A stretch of DNA of 64,000 bases, taken from contig JAXGXT010000001.1 in the NCBI GenBank assembly GCA_040772665.1, positions 186,001-250,000 on the forward strand. Direction: 5' to 3'. Position 1 is the stretch's first letter; each line of letters opens with the position of its first letter. Positions 25,148 through 34,011 of the stretch are shown here, one piece after another. The position numbers and the translations under genes were made by a program. The DNA is from JAXGXT01 sp040772665 (lineage in GTDB: Bacteria; Bacillota; Clostridia; Lachnospirales; Anaerotignaceae). Under the pieces are notes generated by a model. The model saw only the letters and a list, made by a program, of their open reading frames with translations, was not told the DNA's origin and made no database searches.

Positions 25148-25663
25148 TTATTCTAAAATCAAGTATTCTTTTTTTAAAAGCTCGTTACATATTTCATCCA
25201 GAGTTTCCACATCATCAGCCTCTACAATATGGTTATGCACACCATTTGTAAGCGTAAGGAGAGGCTCACAGCCGCTTTCACCAATGTTCTCCAAAAACAC
25301 TTTTATATCTTTTCTGCTTTTTATGTTTAAAGTTTCTCCGATTACTCCATAAATAGGGTGATTAACTGTTGTGTTTAATATTCTGCCTCCTAAATCAACA
25401 ATTATTTTCAGCTCATCTTCCATTTCTCCTGACCCATGACGCACTCTAATAAGCTTAGTGAACCCCTTTTTTTCTGCATCATTAAGAATATATCCCTTTG
25501 GGGTGGATATAATATCCTTTTTTTCCGCCTTTAAAATACCAACGTCTTTAACAATAATCTGCCTTGTCACACCAAATTTTTCAGCTAAAACTGATGCGCT
25601 GACAGGGGCCTTTGCGGCGGATAAAATTTTATAAATTTCCTTTCGTCTGTCTGAACTGCTCAT
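25148..25663 (-). CDS. niaR: NiaR-type transcriptional repressor of NAD metabolism (HTH_11 + 3H domain)
   Basis: This 171-residue protein has an N-terminal winged helix (ILSAAKAPVSASVLAEKFGVTRQIIVKDV) and a C-terminal 3H domain with the three His clusters RVRHGSGE, NHPIYGVIG and NGVHNHIVEA, which bind metal and the nicotinate ligand in this family. It normally represses NAD synthesis or niacin uptake genes when nicotinate is present. It lies just upstream of the PfoR-like gene, with a matching operator between them. Confidence 0.9.
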   Translation of the reverse strand: MSSSDRRKEIYKILSAAKAPVSASVLAEKFGVTRQIIVKDVGILKAEKKDIISTPKGYILNDAEKKGFTKLIRVRHGSGEMEDELKIIVDLGGRILNTTVNHPIYGVIGETLNIKSRKDIKVFLENIGESGCEPLLTLTNGVHNHIVEADDVETLDEICNELLKKEYLILE

Positions 25664-25761
25664 AAATCTTCATACACTCCTTTTACAGTGCAAAACTGCG
25701 GAGCTTCTTCACAATTCGGTTTAACAACCAAACAAATCAAAAAACACCGCAGCCAATTTAA

Positions 25762-27162
25762 TCAAATTATGTATTTATCTTTCTTTGATGGTCTTGCATC
25801 AATTTCAGCCTTTTTTTCTTCATAACCGGGTCTGCCAAACATTGCATATGTGGCATTTTTCCCCTCTTCAACCCCGGGCTGGTCAAAAGCATCAATGTTC
25901 ATAAGTTCTCCTGCAAACCCTGTTGCAACCTCAAACATGTAAAGAAGCTGTCCTAATGTATTCTCGTTTACTTTTGGAAGGGTTATTGTCATGTTGGTTT
26001 TTCCGCTTTTTAACAAAGCATACTCTGTTGCCATCTGTTCTGTTTTAATAAGCTGATTTTGACTGACTCCGCCAAGAAAACCAAGGCTTGGTATGTCTTG
26101 ATAAATTTTTGGAATTGTAATGCTTTCCCTAAACTCATCAATCCCCAAAATAACAATTATCTTGTCAAAAGGCCCTTCTGTGTAAAGCTGAACCTGAGAA
26201 TGCTGGTCTGTAACTCCAAGTGCCTTAACAGGTGTCTGACCTGTCCAAACCTGATTCCCCTCATTGTCAAACTTTTTACCAAGACTTTCCGCCCAAAGCT
26301 GGGCATACCAATCGGAAATATATTTAAGACTGTCGGCATAAGGCATCATAACAGAAATATTTTTCCCTTGCTTCATACCTATGTAATGCAAAACCGCATA
26401 CATATATGCAGGGTTTTTGTAAACATCATCTTCTTTGCACATTTTATCCATAAGAGCAGCGCCTTTAAGCATTTCCTTAATATCAATTCCGCACATTGCC
26501 GCAGGCAAAAGTCCAACAGGAGTAAGCTGTGAAAACCTTCCGCCAACACCTCTTGGAATATAAAAAGTCTTGTATCCCTCTTCTTTGGCAATTTTAATAA
26601 GGTTTCCATTTTCTCTGTCAGTGGTGCAGACAATATGCTTTGATGCTTCTTCTTTTCCCAGTTCTTTTTCAAGAATTTCTTTTATAATCATAAACTGGCT
26701 CATTGTTTCAGATGTGGAGCCGCTTTTTGAAACACAGTTAAAAAGGCTCTTTTTCACATCTATAACATCAAAAAGATAAACAAGCCTTTCAGGGTCAACA
26801 TTATCAGCAACATACAGCTTAGGAAAACCTTTTCGTTTTTCAGCAGAAAGCTCGTTGTAGTATGGATGGTTAATTGCCTGCTGAACTGCAAGCGGCCCTA
26901 AAGCCGAACCGCCTATGCCAAGAACAATAAAAGCCTCAAACTTATCTTTTACATCATTTACATAGCCGATTATTTCCTCAGTAATTTCTTCTTGATTGTA
27001 AGGTAAATCCCGCCAGTCCATTTTTCCGTTATCTCTTTTATAAATCATTGCCTTTTTTGCTTCATCAATCTTTAAAGAAAGATTTTCAATGTCTTTTTCG
27101 GAAATACCATGCTGTCCAACAAAATCTGTCATCATGTTATTAAAATCCAGTTTTAATTTCAC
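25762..27162 (-). CDS. pgi: Glucose-6-phosphate isomerase
   Basis: This glycolytic enzyme interconverts glucose 6-phosphate and fructose 6-phosphate. The 466-residue product is of the shorter Firmicutes type and has VLGIGGSALGPLAVQQA, the sugar-phosphate motif SKSGSTSETMSQF, GVGGRFSQLTPVG and HSQVQLYTEGP. It appears complete. niaR follows 98 bp downstream. Confidence 0.95.
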   Translation of the reverse strand: MKLKLDFNNMMTDFVGQHGISEKDIENLSLKIDEAKKAMIYKRDNGKMDWRDLPYNQEEITEEIIGYVNDVKDKFEAFIVLGIGGSALGPLAVQQAINHPYYNELSAEKRKGFPKLYVADNVDPERLVYLFDVIDVKKSLFNCVSKSGSTSETMSQFMIIKEILEKELGKEEASKHIVCTTDRENGNLIKIAKEEGYKTFYIPRGVGGRFSQLTPVGLLPAAMCGIDIKEMLKGAALMDKMCKEDDVYKNPAYMYAVLHYIGMKQGKNISVMMPYADSLKYISDWYAQLWAESLGKKFDNEGNQVWTGQTPVKALGVTDQHSQVQLYTEGPFDKIIVILGIDEFRESITIPKIYQDIPSLGFLGGVSQNQLIKTEQMATEYALLKSGKTNMTITLPKVNENTLGQLLYMFEVATGFAGELMNIDAFDQPGVEEGKNATYAMFGRPGYEEKKAEIDARPSKKDKYII

Positions 27163-27201
27163 TTACAATCCCTCCAAAAAATATATTTTTTCAAAGATTT
27201 G

Positions 27202-28197
27202 TTACTTTCCTTCTTTAATTTTATTAAGAAGTTTGTCAGCTTCAGGAAGGTTATATAAGCTTTCAAAAACATATCCTTGTGATTTAAGGTCTTTTATTGC
27301 ATCATCCAAAGCATCTGCGTTTGATTTGCTTACAGCATGTAAAAGCATTATACAGCCGTTGTGGCTGTATTTCATTATGGTGTCATAAGCTGCTTCTTTT
27401 CCCGGCTGTTCATCAACAAGCCAGTCTTTATATGCAAAACTCCAAAAAATTGTTTTATATCCTGCTTCCTGTGTTTTTTCCAAAGTTCTTATACTGTATT
27501 CTCCGGTAGGGGGCCTAAAAAACAAGTCCATATCTTTTCCTGTAATTTCTTTATAATAATCTGCACAGCCGTTAATTTCTTGAAGAATCTTTTCGTCTGT
27601 TATTGTGCTCATTTTAGGGTGAGTAACAGAATGGTTTCCAACAACATGCCCCTCAATGGCCATTCTTATTGTTAATTCAGGTTCATCTTTCATAAAAGCA
27701 CGTGTTACAAAAAAGGCCGCAGGAACATTGTTTTCTTTTAATGTATCAAGTATGCCTTCCGTATATCCCATTTCATACCCTTCATCAAATGTTAGATAAA
27801 TAACCTTTCTGCTTGTATCTCCAAGATAAAAAGCTTCATAGTCTAAAATCGCAATATCCCCCTGTGCAGACGGCGGTTCTTTTGAATCGGTTCTTTTAAA
27901 CCACCAGCTTTTAGAATCGTTATAGCCAATTTGAGAATGATTTTCTATAGGTGTATTTGGATATGTAGCTGCAACTTTGTCATAGTCAAGATTGTTTCTT
28001 TCAAACTGAAAGCGTTCTTCTTTTGAAACATCTTCTTTGGAAACGTCTTCTTTTGTATCTAATTCTTCTTTTTTCGTTTCCTCTTCTTCCTTTTCCTGTG
28101 AAACAATTGGAATTGCTTCTTTTGGTTTTCTTAAAATATCAATATTAAGCTGTGTAACAGAAAGGCATAAAAGAATAAATACAGCAACGTAACCCAT
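27202..28197 (-). CDS. PdaA-like polysaccharide deacetylase
   Basis: This 331-residue protein starts with one hydrophobic segment (YVAVFILLCLSVTQLNI), a charged Glu/Lys-rich linker and a NodB domain. Motifs are IYLTFDEGYEMGYTEGIL (the TFDEG variant typical of PdaA), NHSVTHP (metal His), DLFFRPPTGEYS and MLLHAVS. PdaA deacetylates N-acetylmuramic acid so muramic delta-lactam can form in the spore cortex; the match supports a sporulating lifestyle. Exact substrate is inferred. Confidence 0.85.
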   Translation of the reverse strand: MGYVAVFILLCLSVTQLNIDILRKPKEAIPIVSQEKEEEETKKEELDTKEDVSKEDVSKEERFQFERNNLDYDKVAATYPNTPIENHSQIGYNDSKSWWFKRTDSKEPPSAQGDIAILDYEAFYLGDTSRKVIYLTFDEGYEMGYTEGILDTLKENNVPAAFFVTRAFMKDEPELTIRMAIEGHVVGNHSVTHPKMSTITDEKILQEINGCADYYKEITGKDMDLFFRPPTGEYSIRTLEKTQEAGYKTIFWSFAYKDWLVDEQPGKEAAYDTIMKYSHNGCIMLLHAVSKSNADALDDAIKDLKSQGYVFESLYNLPEADKLLNKIKEGK

Positions 28198-28275
28198 GGC
28201 AGCATCTCCTTGCCCAAACCATATTTTTTACAATTATATCATCTTTTCCCTCAAAGTTAAAGTACCGAAATTTAA

Positions 28276-28310
28276 AGAAAAAACCGAAGTTTTGGCATAA
28301 ACCTCGGTCA
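28276..28310 (-). terminator. Terminator of the mntR-like gene
   Basis: ACCGAGGTTT pairs with AAACTTCGGT (one mismatch) and is followed by TTTTTTC on the minus strand, directly after the stop at 28314. Confidence 0.82.
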
Positions 28311-28313
28311 TCA

Positions 28314-28700
28314 TCACTTTATTTTTTTAATAAACTCCTCTAACTTTTTAACAGTTTGACCGCTAAGATGATGTTCAATAAGACATGCCTCTTTTTCAGC
28401 AGTTTCTTCATCAACACCAAGACAATCTGTTAAAAATGAACTAACAAGCCTGTGCCTTTTTAAAACATCCACAGCAATTTTTCTGCCCTCTTCCGTAAGG
28501 CTTAAATCTCCGTAATATTCATGGTTAACAAGACCCTGACCTTTAAGAGTATTTATTGCACGGTTAACACTTGGCTTTGAAATTTCAAGCTCTCCTGCAA
28601 CATCAGTAACTCTGACATGGCCGTTTTTCTTATTTAAAACATAAATAGCTTCAAGATAATCTTCTAACGAGGCTGTAACATTAATTCTTTTTAAATTCAT
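28314..28700 (-). CDS. DtxR/MntR-family metal-dependent regulator
   Basis: This 128-residue protein has an N-terminal winged helix (ASLEDYLEAIYVLNKKNGHVRVTDVAGEL ... KPSVNRAINTLKGQGLV) and a short dimerisation/metal domain with LKRHRLVSSFL and EACLIEHHLS, the His/Glu ligands of MntR. There is no SH3-like C-terminus, which suits MntR more than DtxR. It probably senses Mn(II) or Fe(II). It stands alone, with no metal transporter gene beside it. Confidence 0.85.
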   Translation of the reverse strand: MNLKRINVTASLEDYLEAIYVLNKKNGHVRVTDVAGELEISKPSVNRAINTLKGQGLVNHEYYGDLSLTEEGRKIAVDVLKRHRLVSSFLTDCLGVDEETAEKEACLIEHHLSGQTVKKLEEFIKKIK

Positions 28701-28893
28701 TCTTCTCTCCTAATCTGCCGCATACTCCCAATACTTTATTTTCTTTTATAACTTGTATCTAATCCTTTTAAAATTCATCAGCATTTATAACTAAAACCAT
28801 TAGCAATTCAAACAATTAAACCATATATATATGCTGTATAGTATACCATGAATGACAAAAAAATTCAAAATTATATTTTTTTCAATTTTAACC

Positions 28894-28922
28894 TTGCATA
28901 ATATAAACTTTTAATATAGAAT
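28894..28922 (+). promoter_or_regulatory. Candidate promoter of the ferredoxin gene
   Basis: TTGCAT (28894-28899) and TAGAAT (28917-28922) are 17 bp apart and lie 37 bp before the ferredoxin start. The rest of 28701-28958 is AT-rich with no further feature. Confidence 0.6.
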
Positions 28923-28958
28923 AAGGTTTGCTAATCTACTAATGGGAGGTGTTTTCCG

Positions 28959-29129
28959 ATGGCATACCAGATTGATAGCAGCTGTATCGCATGCGGCGCA
29001 TGTGTTGCTGAATGTCCAACAAACTGTATTTCTGACGACGGTAGTATCTATAAAGTAAACGAAGCTGATTGCATCGATTGTGGTTCATGTGCAAGCGCAT
29101 GTCCAGTTGACGCTCCAAAGCAGATCTAA
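28959..29129 (+). CDS. 2[4Fe-4S] ferredoxin
   Basis: This 56-residue electron carrier has the two classic cluster motifs CIACGACVAECP and CIDCGSCASACP, as in Clostridium pasteurianum ferredoxin. The start ATG follows GGGAGGTG. It accepts low-potential electrons from, for example, pyruvate:ferredoxin oxidoreductase. Such ferredoxins can also drive the ATP-dependent activator of 2-hydroxyacyl-CoA dehydratases, relevant to the lcd genes later in the window. Monocistronic, with its own terminator. Confidence 0.95.
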   Translation: MAYQIDSSCIACGACVAECPTNCISDDGSIYKVNEADCIDCGSCASACPVDAPKQI

Positions 29130-29146
29130 TTTAATCTATCGTACAT

Positions 29147-29184
29147 AAAAAAATCTTATACATAAAAGGTATAAGATTTTTTTT
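29147..29184 (+). terminator. Terminator of the ferredoxin gene
   Basis: AAATCTTATA / TATAAGATTT forms a 10-bp perfect stem followed by T8. It lies 20 bp after the ferredoxin stop. Confidence 0.88.
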
Positions 29185-29261
29185 ATTAATAAATTATAAA
29201 AAGGACAAATCTTAAAAGGCCAAATTTCACTTTTTAAGGGCTCCAAGAAAGGATGAAAAAA

Positions 29262-29693
29262 ATGAACAAACTAAGCTTTCCCCACTCCTATTTACACAAA
29301 ATACAATATTATGAAACAGATAAAATGGGTGTGGTTCATCATTCCAACTATATCAGATTTTTTGAAGAGGCAAGAACCGACTATTTTGAAAAAACAGGCT
29401 TGGGTTATGACAAAATCGAAAGTCTTGGGCTTATAGTTCCTGTTCTTCATGTTTCTTGCGATTATAAAGCCTCCTCTGCATATGGGCAAACCTTGGAAAT
29501 TCATCTTAAACTTGTGGAGTTTGACGGAATTCGCTTTGCCTTTGAATATTCTGTAACCTCACAAAACGGAGAAATTCTTCACGCCACAGGCAAAACACGC
29601 CATTGCTTTTTAAACAGTAACTTTAAACCAGTTCTTGTGAAGAAAACCCACCCAAATGTTTATGAATATATTACAAAACTTTTAGAAAAATAA
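29262..29693 (+). CDS. Acyl-CoA thioesterase (YbgC/FadM-like hotdog fold)
   Basis: This 143-residue hotdog protein has the active-site pattern YYETDKMGVVHHSNYIRFFE, with the Asp in the position used by 4-hydroxybenzoyl-CoA thioesterases. It hydrolyses acyl-CoAs of unknown chain. I place the start at ATG 29262 because AAAGGA lies at good distance; an ATG nine bases earlier touches the SD. Confidence 0.85.
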   Translation: MNKLSFPHSYLHKIQYYETDKMGVVHHSNYIRFFEEARTDYFEKTGLGYDKIESLGLIVPVLHVSCDYKASSAYGQTLEIHLKLVEFDGIRFAFEYSVTSQNGEILHATGKTRHCFLNSNFKPVLVKKTHPNVYEYITKLLEK

Positions 29694-29749
29694 AATTTAT
29701 GCTTATTTTTTTATAATGTGGGAACTTTAATAAATAAAAGAGTGAAGAC

Positions 29750-29775
29750 AAACCTTGGCTTTCGCCCAAAACCAT
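29750..29775 (-). repeat. Fragment of the dispersed hairpin repeat
   Basis: GACAAACCTTGGCTTTCGCCCAA matches the GGGCGAAGACCAAGGT end of copy A on the other strand. The hairpin part is missing or unrecognisable. No gene in 29694-29929. Confidence 0.45.
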
Positions 29776-29929
29776 TACTCTGCAAATCAAAACGACAATG
29801 AAAACACTTAAGGTTTGGCTTTATCTCCACTTTATAAAAGACCATGCAAAGATTATAAATTCCTTTTAAAATCTTTGTTTTCAAAATTGAAAACTGGTCT
29901 TAAAAAACTACTGAAAAGAGGTTTTGATA

Positions 29930-30583
29930 ATGAAGTTCACACCATTAGATGCGTCAAACCGCCATAAAGCCAAAGAACTTGAATCTTTTGCAGGCAATTC
30001 CCATGTCAGCTTTTCCACAACAGTAACCCTTGATATTACCACCCTTTATTCCAAGCTTGAAAAAAAAGAAATGGGGATTTATTCTGCCCTTACCTATTGT
30101 ATATCCTCAATTATAAACTCCCATGAAGACTTTCGCACAACCTATAACAACGAAAATAAAATAGGAGTTTGGGATGGGCTTATACCAAGCTATACTATTT
30201 TTAACGAAGATGCAGAAAAGTTCGGCACAATATGGACAGAGTTTGATAAAGATTTTAGTGTCTTTAACACCTTATATCTTCAAGATATTAAAGAATATAA
30301 CATGGTGCCAAGCCCAAACCCTAAACCAAACCAGCCTCCAAATACTTTCCTTATTTCAACACTGCCCTGGATTGATTTTACAGCATACAGCATAAGCGGC
30401 AAAGAAAAAACAAACTGCCTTCTTCCCTCTGTAACTTTAGGAAGAGTGGATTCTAAAAACTCAACAACATTTGTACCCATGGCTGTTCATGCTTACCTTT
30501 CTGTCTGCGACGGATACAGGGTGGGAAGATTTATAAGTGAAATGAGGCAAATGTGTCAAGCTCCCGAAAGCTGGCTCATTTAA
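29930..30583 (+). CDS. CatA-like O-acetyltransferase lacking the catalytic histidine
   Basis: This 217-residue protein aligns over its length with type A chloramphenicol acetyltransferases (RHKAKELESF near the start, FGTIWTEFDKDFSVF, VTLGRVDSKN). The catalytic motif is normally HHAVCDG, but here it reads HAYLSVCDGYR (30487-30519): the catalytic His is Leu and the preceding His is Tyr. Chloramphenicol resistance is therefore not predicted. It could be inactive or act on another substrate. The ATG at 29930 follows AAAGAGG. Confidence 0.8.
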   Translation: MKFTPLDASNRHKAKELESFAGNSHVSFSTTVTLDITTLYSKLEKKEMGIYSALTYCISSIINSHEDFRTTYNNENKIGVWDGLIPSYTIFNEDAEKFGTIWTEFDKDFSVFNTLYLQDIKEYNMVPSPNPKPNQPPNTFLISTLPWIDFTAYSISGKEKTNCLLPSVTLGRVDSKNSTTFVPMAVHAYLSVCDGYRVGRFISEMRQMCQAPESWLI

Positions 30584-30643
30584 TGAGCTTGAAGAACTTT
30601 ATAACTTTGCTTCAATTAAAAATCAGCAATTTTTTTTAATATT

Positions 30644-30680
30644 AAAACCCCGTCGAAAAATATTTTGCCGACGGGGTTAA
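30644..30680. terminator. Bidirectional terminator
   Basis: AACCCCGTCG / CGACGGGGTT (a GC-rich perfect stem) lies between the converging cat-like gene and the DUF58 gene. A weak A/T run is present on each side. Confidence 0.82.
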
Positions 30681-30731
30681 ATTATTAAATAACCTTGTGT
30701 TTGCCTTAATTAAAAAAACTAATAGAATCCT

Positions 30732-31595
30732 TTAAAATATCATTTTGACAGCTTCTTTTAAATCTGTCTTTGTGTCAATGCTTATAAACCTGCCTCCTAA
30801 GCCTTTGCAATACTCACTTAAATATGCCCTCATAGAATAAAGTGCTTTTTTATAATCCTCAATCATTTTGGCCGAAACCGTAACATCCTTGAATTCTCCT
30901 GTTTCACAATCGGTAATTCTAAGACTACCCAGAACATCAGGCTCTGTTTCTTTTTCGTCTAAAACTTGAATAAGTATAATTTCCTGACGTTTGTATGTAA
31001 GTGCTTTTAATGCATCTTCTAAATCGCCTTGAACAAACATATCGCTTATTATAAAAGATATTCCACGCCTTGTTGTCTTTAAAGCTTCTTCAACAGCTTT
31101 TCTTAAACCGCTTTCCCCCTCAAACTCCAACCCGTCAATAAACGACACAATAGAGGGAAAGCTGTTTTTTGAAATGCTGTTAACCTTTTGCTCTTTCAAA
31201 CCATTATTCCAGGAAAACACATTTACTTTATCATTGTTTTTTAAAGCTATATAGGCAATGCTTGCCCCAATCATTTTTGCATAAAACCCTTTTTCCTCAT
31301 ATAATCCCAGCGACTTGCTTGTGTCAATAAAAATGTTTATGTCCGCCTGTTTTTCCTCTAAATAAACCTTTGTAAAAAGCTTTTCACTTCTGGCAAAGCT
31401 GTTCCAATCAATTCTTCTTATGTCATCGCCAAGAGTATATTCACGAAAATCGGAAAATTCCATTGAACTTCCCTTTGTGCCGCTTTTTCTTTGGCCGCTT
31501 AAAGCACTCTGGTTTATTCTTGTGCCTATTTTCACCGCAAAATGCTCAAGAAATGCCAAATATCCTTTTGTAAGACTTTCCTGTAAACCTTTCAT
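30732..31595 (-). CDS. DUF58 domain protein
   Basis: This 287-residue protein has the DUF58 signature GSSMEFSDFREYTLGDDIRRIDW followed by a VWA-like segment (NIFIDTSKSLG, SFIISDMFVQGD). Such proteins work with MoxR ATPases in complex assembly or envelope functions that are not defined. Its start overlaps the MoxR stop by one base, so the two are cotranscribed and coupled. Confidence 0.88.
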   Translation of the reverse strand: MKGLQESLTKGYLAFLEHFAVKIGTRINQSALSGQRKSGTKGSSMEFSDFREYTLGDDIRRIDWNSFARSEKLFTKVYLEEKQADINIFIDTSKSLGLYEEKGFYAKMIGASIAYIALKNNDKVNVFSWNNGLKEQKVNSISKNSFPSIVSFIDGLEFEGESGLRKAVEEALKTTRRGISFIISDMFVQGDLEDALKALTYKRQEIILIQVLDEKETEPDVLGSLRITDCETGEFKDVTVSAKMIEDYKKALYSMRAYLSEYCKGLGGRFISIDTKTDLKEAVKMIF

Positions 31596-32560
31596 TAAAA
31601 CTCCTCTTCCAACAGTTTTTCAATTAAATCATCCGGGGTTATTCCGTCTGTCACAGCCTCAAAATTAAGCAAAAGCCTGTGCCTTAGTGCAGGCTTTGCA
31701 ACTTCTTTTACATCCTCAAAAGAAACATTATATCTTCCCTTTAAAAGTGCATAAATCCTTGAAGTAAGAACTATTGCCTGCCCCCCTCTTGGGCTTGCCC
31801 CATAGTTTACATATTTTTTAATATAATCAGGTGCCTCTTCATTTTCAGGATGAGTTTTAACAATCAAGTTCATAACATAATCCCCAACACCTTTTGCCAC
31901 AGGCACCTGTCTTGATATAGTGCCCATGTTAATAATTTTTTCGCTGTCCAAAACTTTTTCCGCCTGATTTTCAGCTGTTCCCGTTGTTGAAAGAACAATG
32001 TTAAAAAGTTCTTCCTTTGTGGGAAAATCCACATTCAGTTTAAAAAGAAATCTATCCAGCTGGGCCTCTGGAAGCGGATATGTTCCCTCCTGTTCAATGG
32101 GGTTTTGTGTTGCCAAAACAAAAAACGGCTTAGGCAGTTCAAAAGTATCTCTTCCGCTTGTAACGGTTTTTTCCTGCATCGCCTCAAGAAGAGCACTTTG
32201 AGTTTTTGGTGTTGCTCTGTTTATCTCATCAGCAAGAACAAGGCTTGCAAAGATTGGCCCTTTTTGAAACTTAAAACTGCTTCCCTGCTCGTCTTTAACA
32301 ACAACATTGGTTCCCGTAACATCGGCAGGCATAAGGTCAGGTGTAAACTGTATTCTTGAAAAAGGCATATCAAGCACTTGTGAAAGGGTTTTAACAAGAC
32401 GTGTTTTTCCAAGCCCCGGCTGACCCTCTAAAAGAACATTGCCCCCTGCAATTATTGCACAAAGCACATTTCTTATAACATCCTTTTGCCCGAAAATAAC
32501 CTTGCCGATTTCATTTTCCATTCTTTCAAAATCTTCTTTAAATTCAAGTATATTTTCCAT
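31595..32560 (-). CDS. MoxR-family AAA+ ATPase
   Basis: This 321-residue ATPase has Walker A GQPGLGKTRLVK, Walker B VLADEINRATPKTQ, FVLATQNPIEQEGTYPLPEAQLDRF and the sensor/arginine region (ASPRGGQAI). The start is the ATG at 32558-32560, eight bases after AGGTGG; a GTG four codons earlier overlaps that SD. It acts as a chaperone-like partner of the DUF58 protein that follows. Confidence 0.92.
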   Translation of the reverse strand: MENILEFKEDFERMENEIGKVIFGQKDVIRNVLCAIIAGGNVLLEGQPGLGKTRLVKTLSQVLDMPFSRIQFTPDLMPADVTGTNVVVKDEQGSSFKFQKGPIFASLVLADEINRATPKTQSALLEAMQEKTVTSGRDTFELPKPFFVLATQNPIEQEGTYPLPEAQLDRFLFKLNVDFPTKEELFNIVLSTTGTAENQAEKVLDSEKIINMGTISRQVPVAKGVGDYVMNLIVKTHPENEEAPDYIKKYVNYGASPRGGQAIVLTSRIYALLKGRYNVSFEDVKEVAKPALRHRLLLNFEAVTDGITPDDLIEKLLEEEF

Positions 32561-32770
32561 TTTAATATCCACCTAAAATTTCCTCCCAAAATAAAAGTAT
32601 CCGTTTATCATCATATGGTTATTATAGAAACAAAAGTTTTTTGCGTCAATTAAGGTTTTCTTAAAAAGACTATAGAAAAAAATTTACGTACATAGTATAG
32701 TTATTAAATAAAGAACTGTTAAAACATATAGGTTTCTTTCATTCATATAATCATAAAAAAATAAAGGTGT

Positions 32771-34000
32771 GTGATTAAGATTTTTAAGCGAAACGATTTT
32801 AAGCCTGATAAAAGATATTTTAAAATATCCGTTTATGCGCTTGCTGTAATTGGTCTTTCAATAATACTTGAAAAGGCTTTAGGTAATCCCACAGGTATTT
32901 TAAAATATCTGGGAAATTTAAAAGACACTTTGTTCCAAGTTATATCTCCTTTTATTTACGGATTTTTCATTGCCTATTTCCTTAACCCTTTGGTAAGAAC
33001 CATTGAAAACAAGTTTTTTTCAAAATTTTCTTTTTTTTCAAATAAAGCCAAGCTTTCACGGGGAACGGCTGTGTTTATTTCCATATCCGCCATTATAGGC
33101 ATAATAATTTGGATAGGAATTTTCTTTCTTCCGAAAACTGTGGAAAGCATAGGCATATTCATAAATAATCTGCCTGCAAACTTAAAGGCATTAAGAGATT
33201 ACGGCCTTACACTTTTGGCGGAAACAAACATAATAGATATGGCACAAGTTAACGAAAGTTTAATTGAACTTTACGAACGTTTTGTAAACGTCAGCAAAGA
33301 TTTACCTCGTATAATACAAACAGTGCTTGGAAGCACATATCTTGCGGCATCAACCCTTATAAAAGTAATCATGGGCATTTTTATAGCGTTTTATATGCTT
33401 TATGAAAAAGAAGTATTTGCTGTAAACTTTAAAAAGGCTGTTTATGCCCTCACATCAGATAAAAAAGCGGACAGATTTTTCTATAACTGCAAAAGAATAA
33501 ACACTATTTTTGAAAAATTTATTGTGGGCAAGGCTCTTGATTCTCTTATAATAGGAATTTTGTGCTTTATTGTAACATCTCTTTTCAAACTTCCTTATGC
33601 CGGCATTATAAGTGTTATTGTAGGTGTAACAAACATGATTCCATACTTCGGCCCTTTTATCGGCGGAACTCCTGCAGTTCTTATAATTCTTATTGTACTG
33701 CCTAATAAAGCTTTTTTAATGTTTTTAATAATTCTTATAATACAGCAGTTTGACGGCAACTTCCTCGGCCCTAAAATTTTAGGTGCTTCAATAGGCATAA
33801 GCCCCCTTTGGATAATTCTTGCCATAGTTGTGGGCGGTGCAGTTGCAGGGCCTTTGGGCATGTTCCTCGGAGTGCCTGTTCTTGGTTCTTTGCGTATTTT
33901 TTTAAACGAATATATTGATAAAAAATATAAAGAAAAATATACTTCCGTGCCCATAGGCGGGGACATATGTGATATACCTTTAAAAAATGAGGAAGAATAG
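32771..34000 (+). CDS. AI-2E family transporter
   Basis: This 409-residue membrane protein has about eight segments and the family motifs LNPLVRTIENKF, GVTNMIPYFGPFIGGTPAVL and QQFDGNFLGPKILG. The family includes TqsA and YdiK-like putative exporters; the substrate is not predictable. The start is a GTG at 32771 with AAAGG only three bases away, an unusually close SD. Confidence 0.85.
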   Translation: MIKIFKRNDFKPDKRYFKISVYALAVIGLSIILEKALGNPTGILKYLGNLKDTLFQVISPFIYGFFIAYFLNPLVRTIENKFFSKFSFFSNKAKLSRGTAVFISISAIIGIIIWIGIFFLPKTVESIGIFINNLPANLKALRDYGLTLLAETNIIDMAQVNESLIELYERFVNVSKDLPRIIQTVLGSTYLAASTLIKVIMGIFIAFYMLYEKEVFAVNFKKAVYALTSDKKADRFFYNCKRINTIFEKFIVGKALDSLIIGILCFIVTSLFKLPYAGIISVIVGVTNMIPYFGPFIGGTPAVLIILIVLPNKAFLMFLIILIIQQFDGNFLGPKILGASIGISPLWIILAIVVGGAVAGPLGMFLGVPVLGSLRIFLNEYIDKKYKEKYTSVPIGGDICDIPLKNEEE

Positions 34001-34011
34001 GAGTTTTTGAT

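Noticed and set aside
29930..30583. Chloramphenicol resistance gene
   Set aside because: The family match is clear but the catalytic His is missing, so resistance is not supported.
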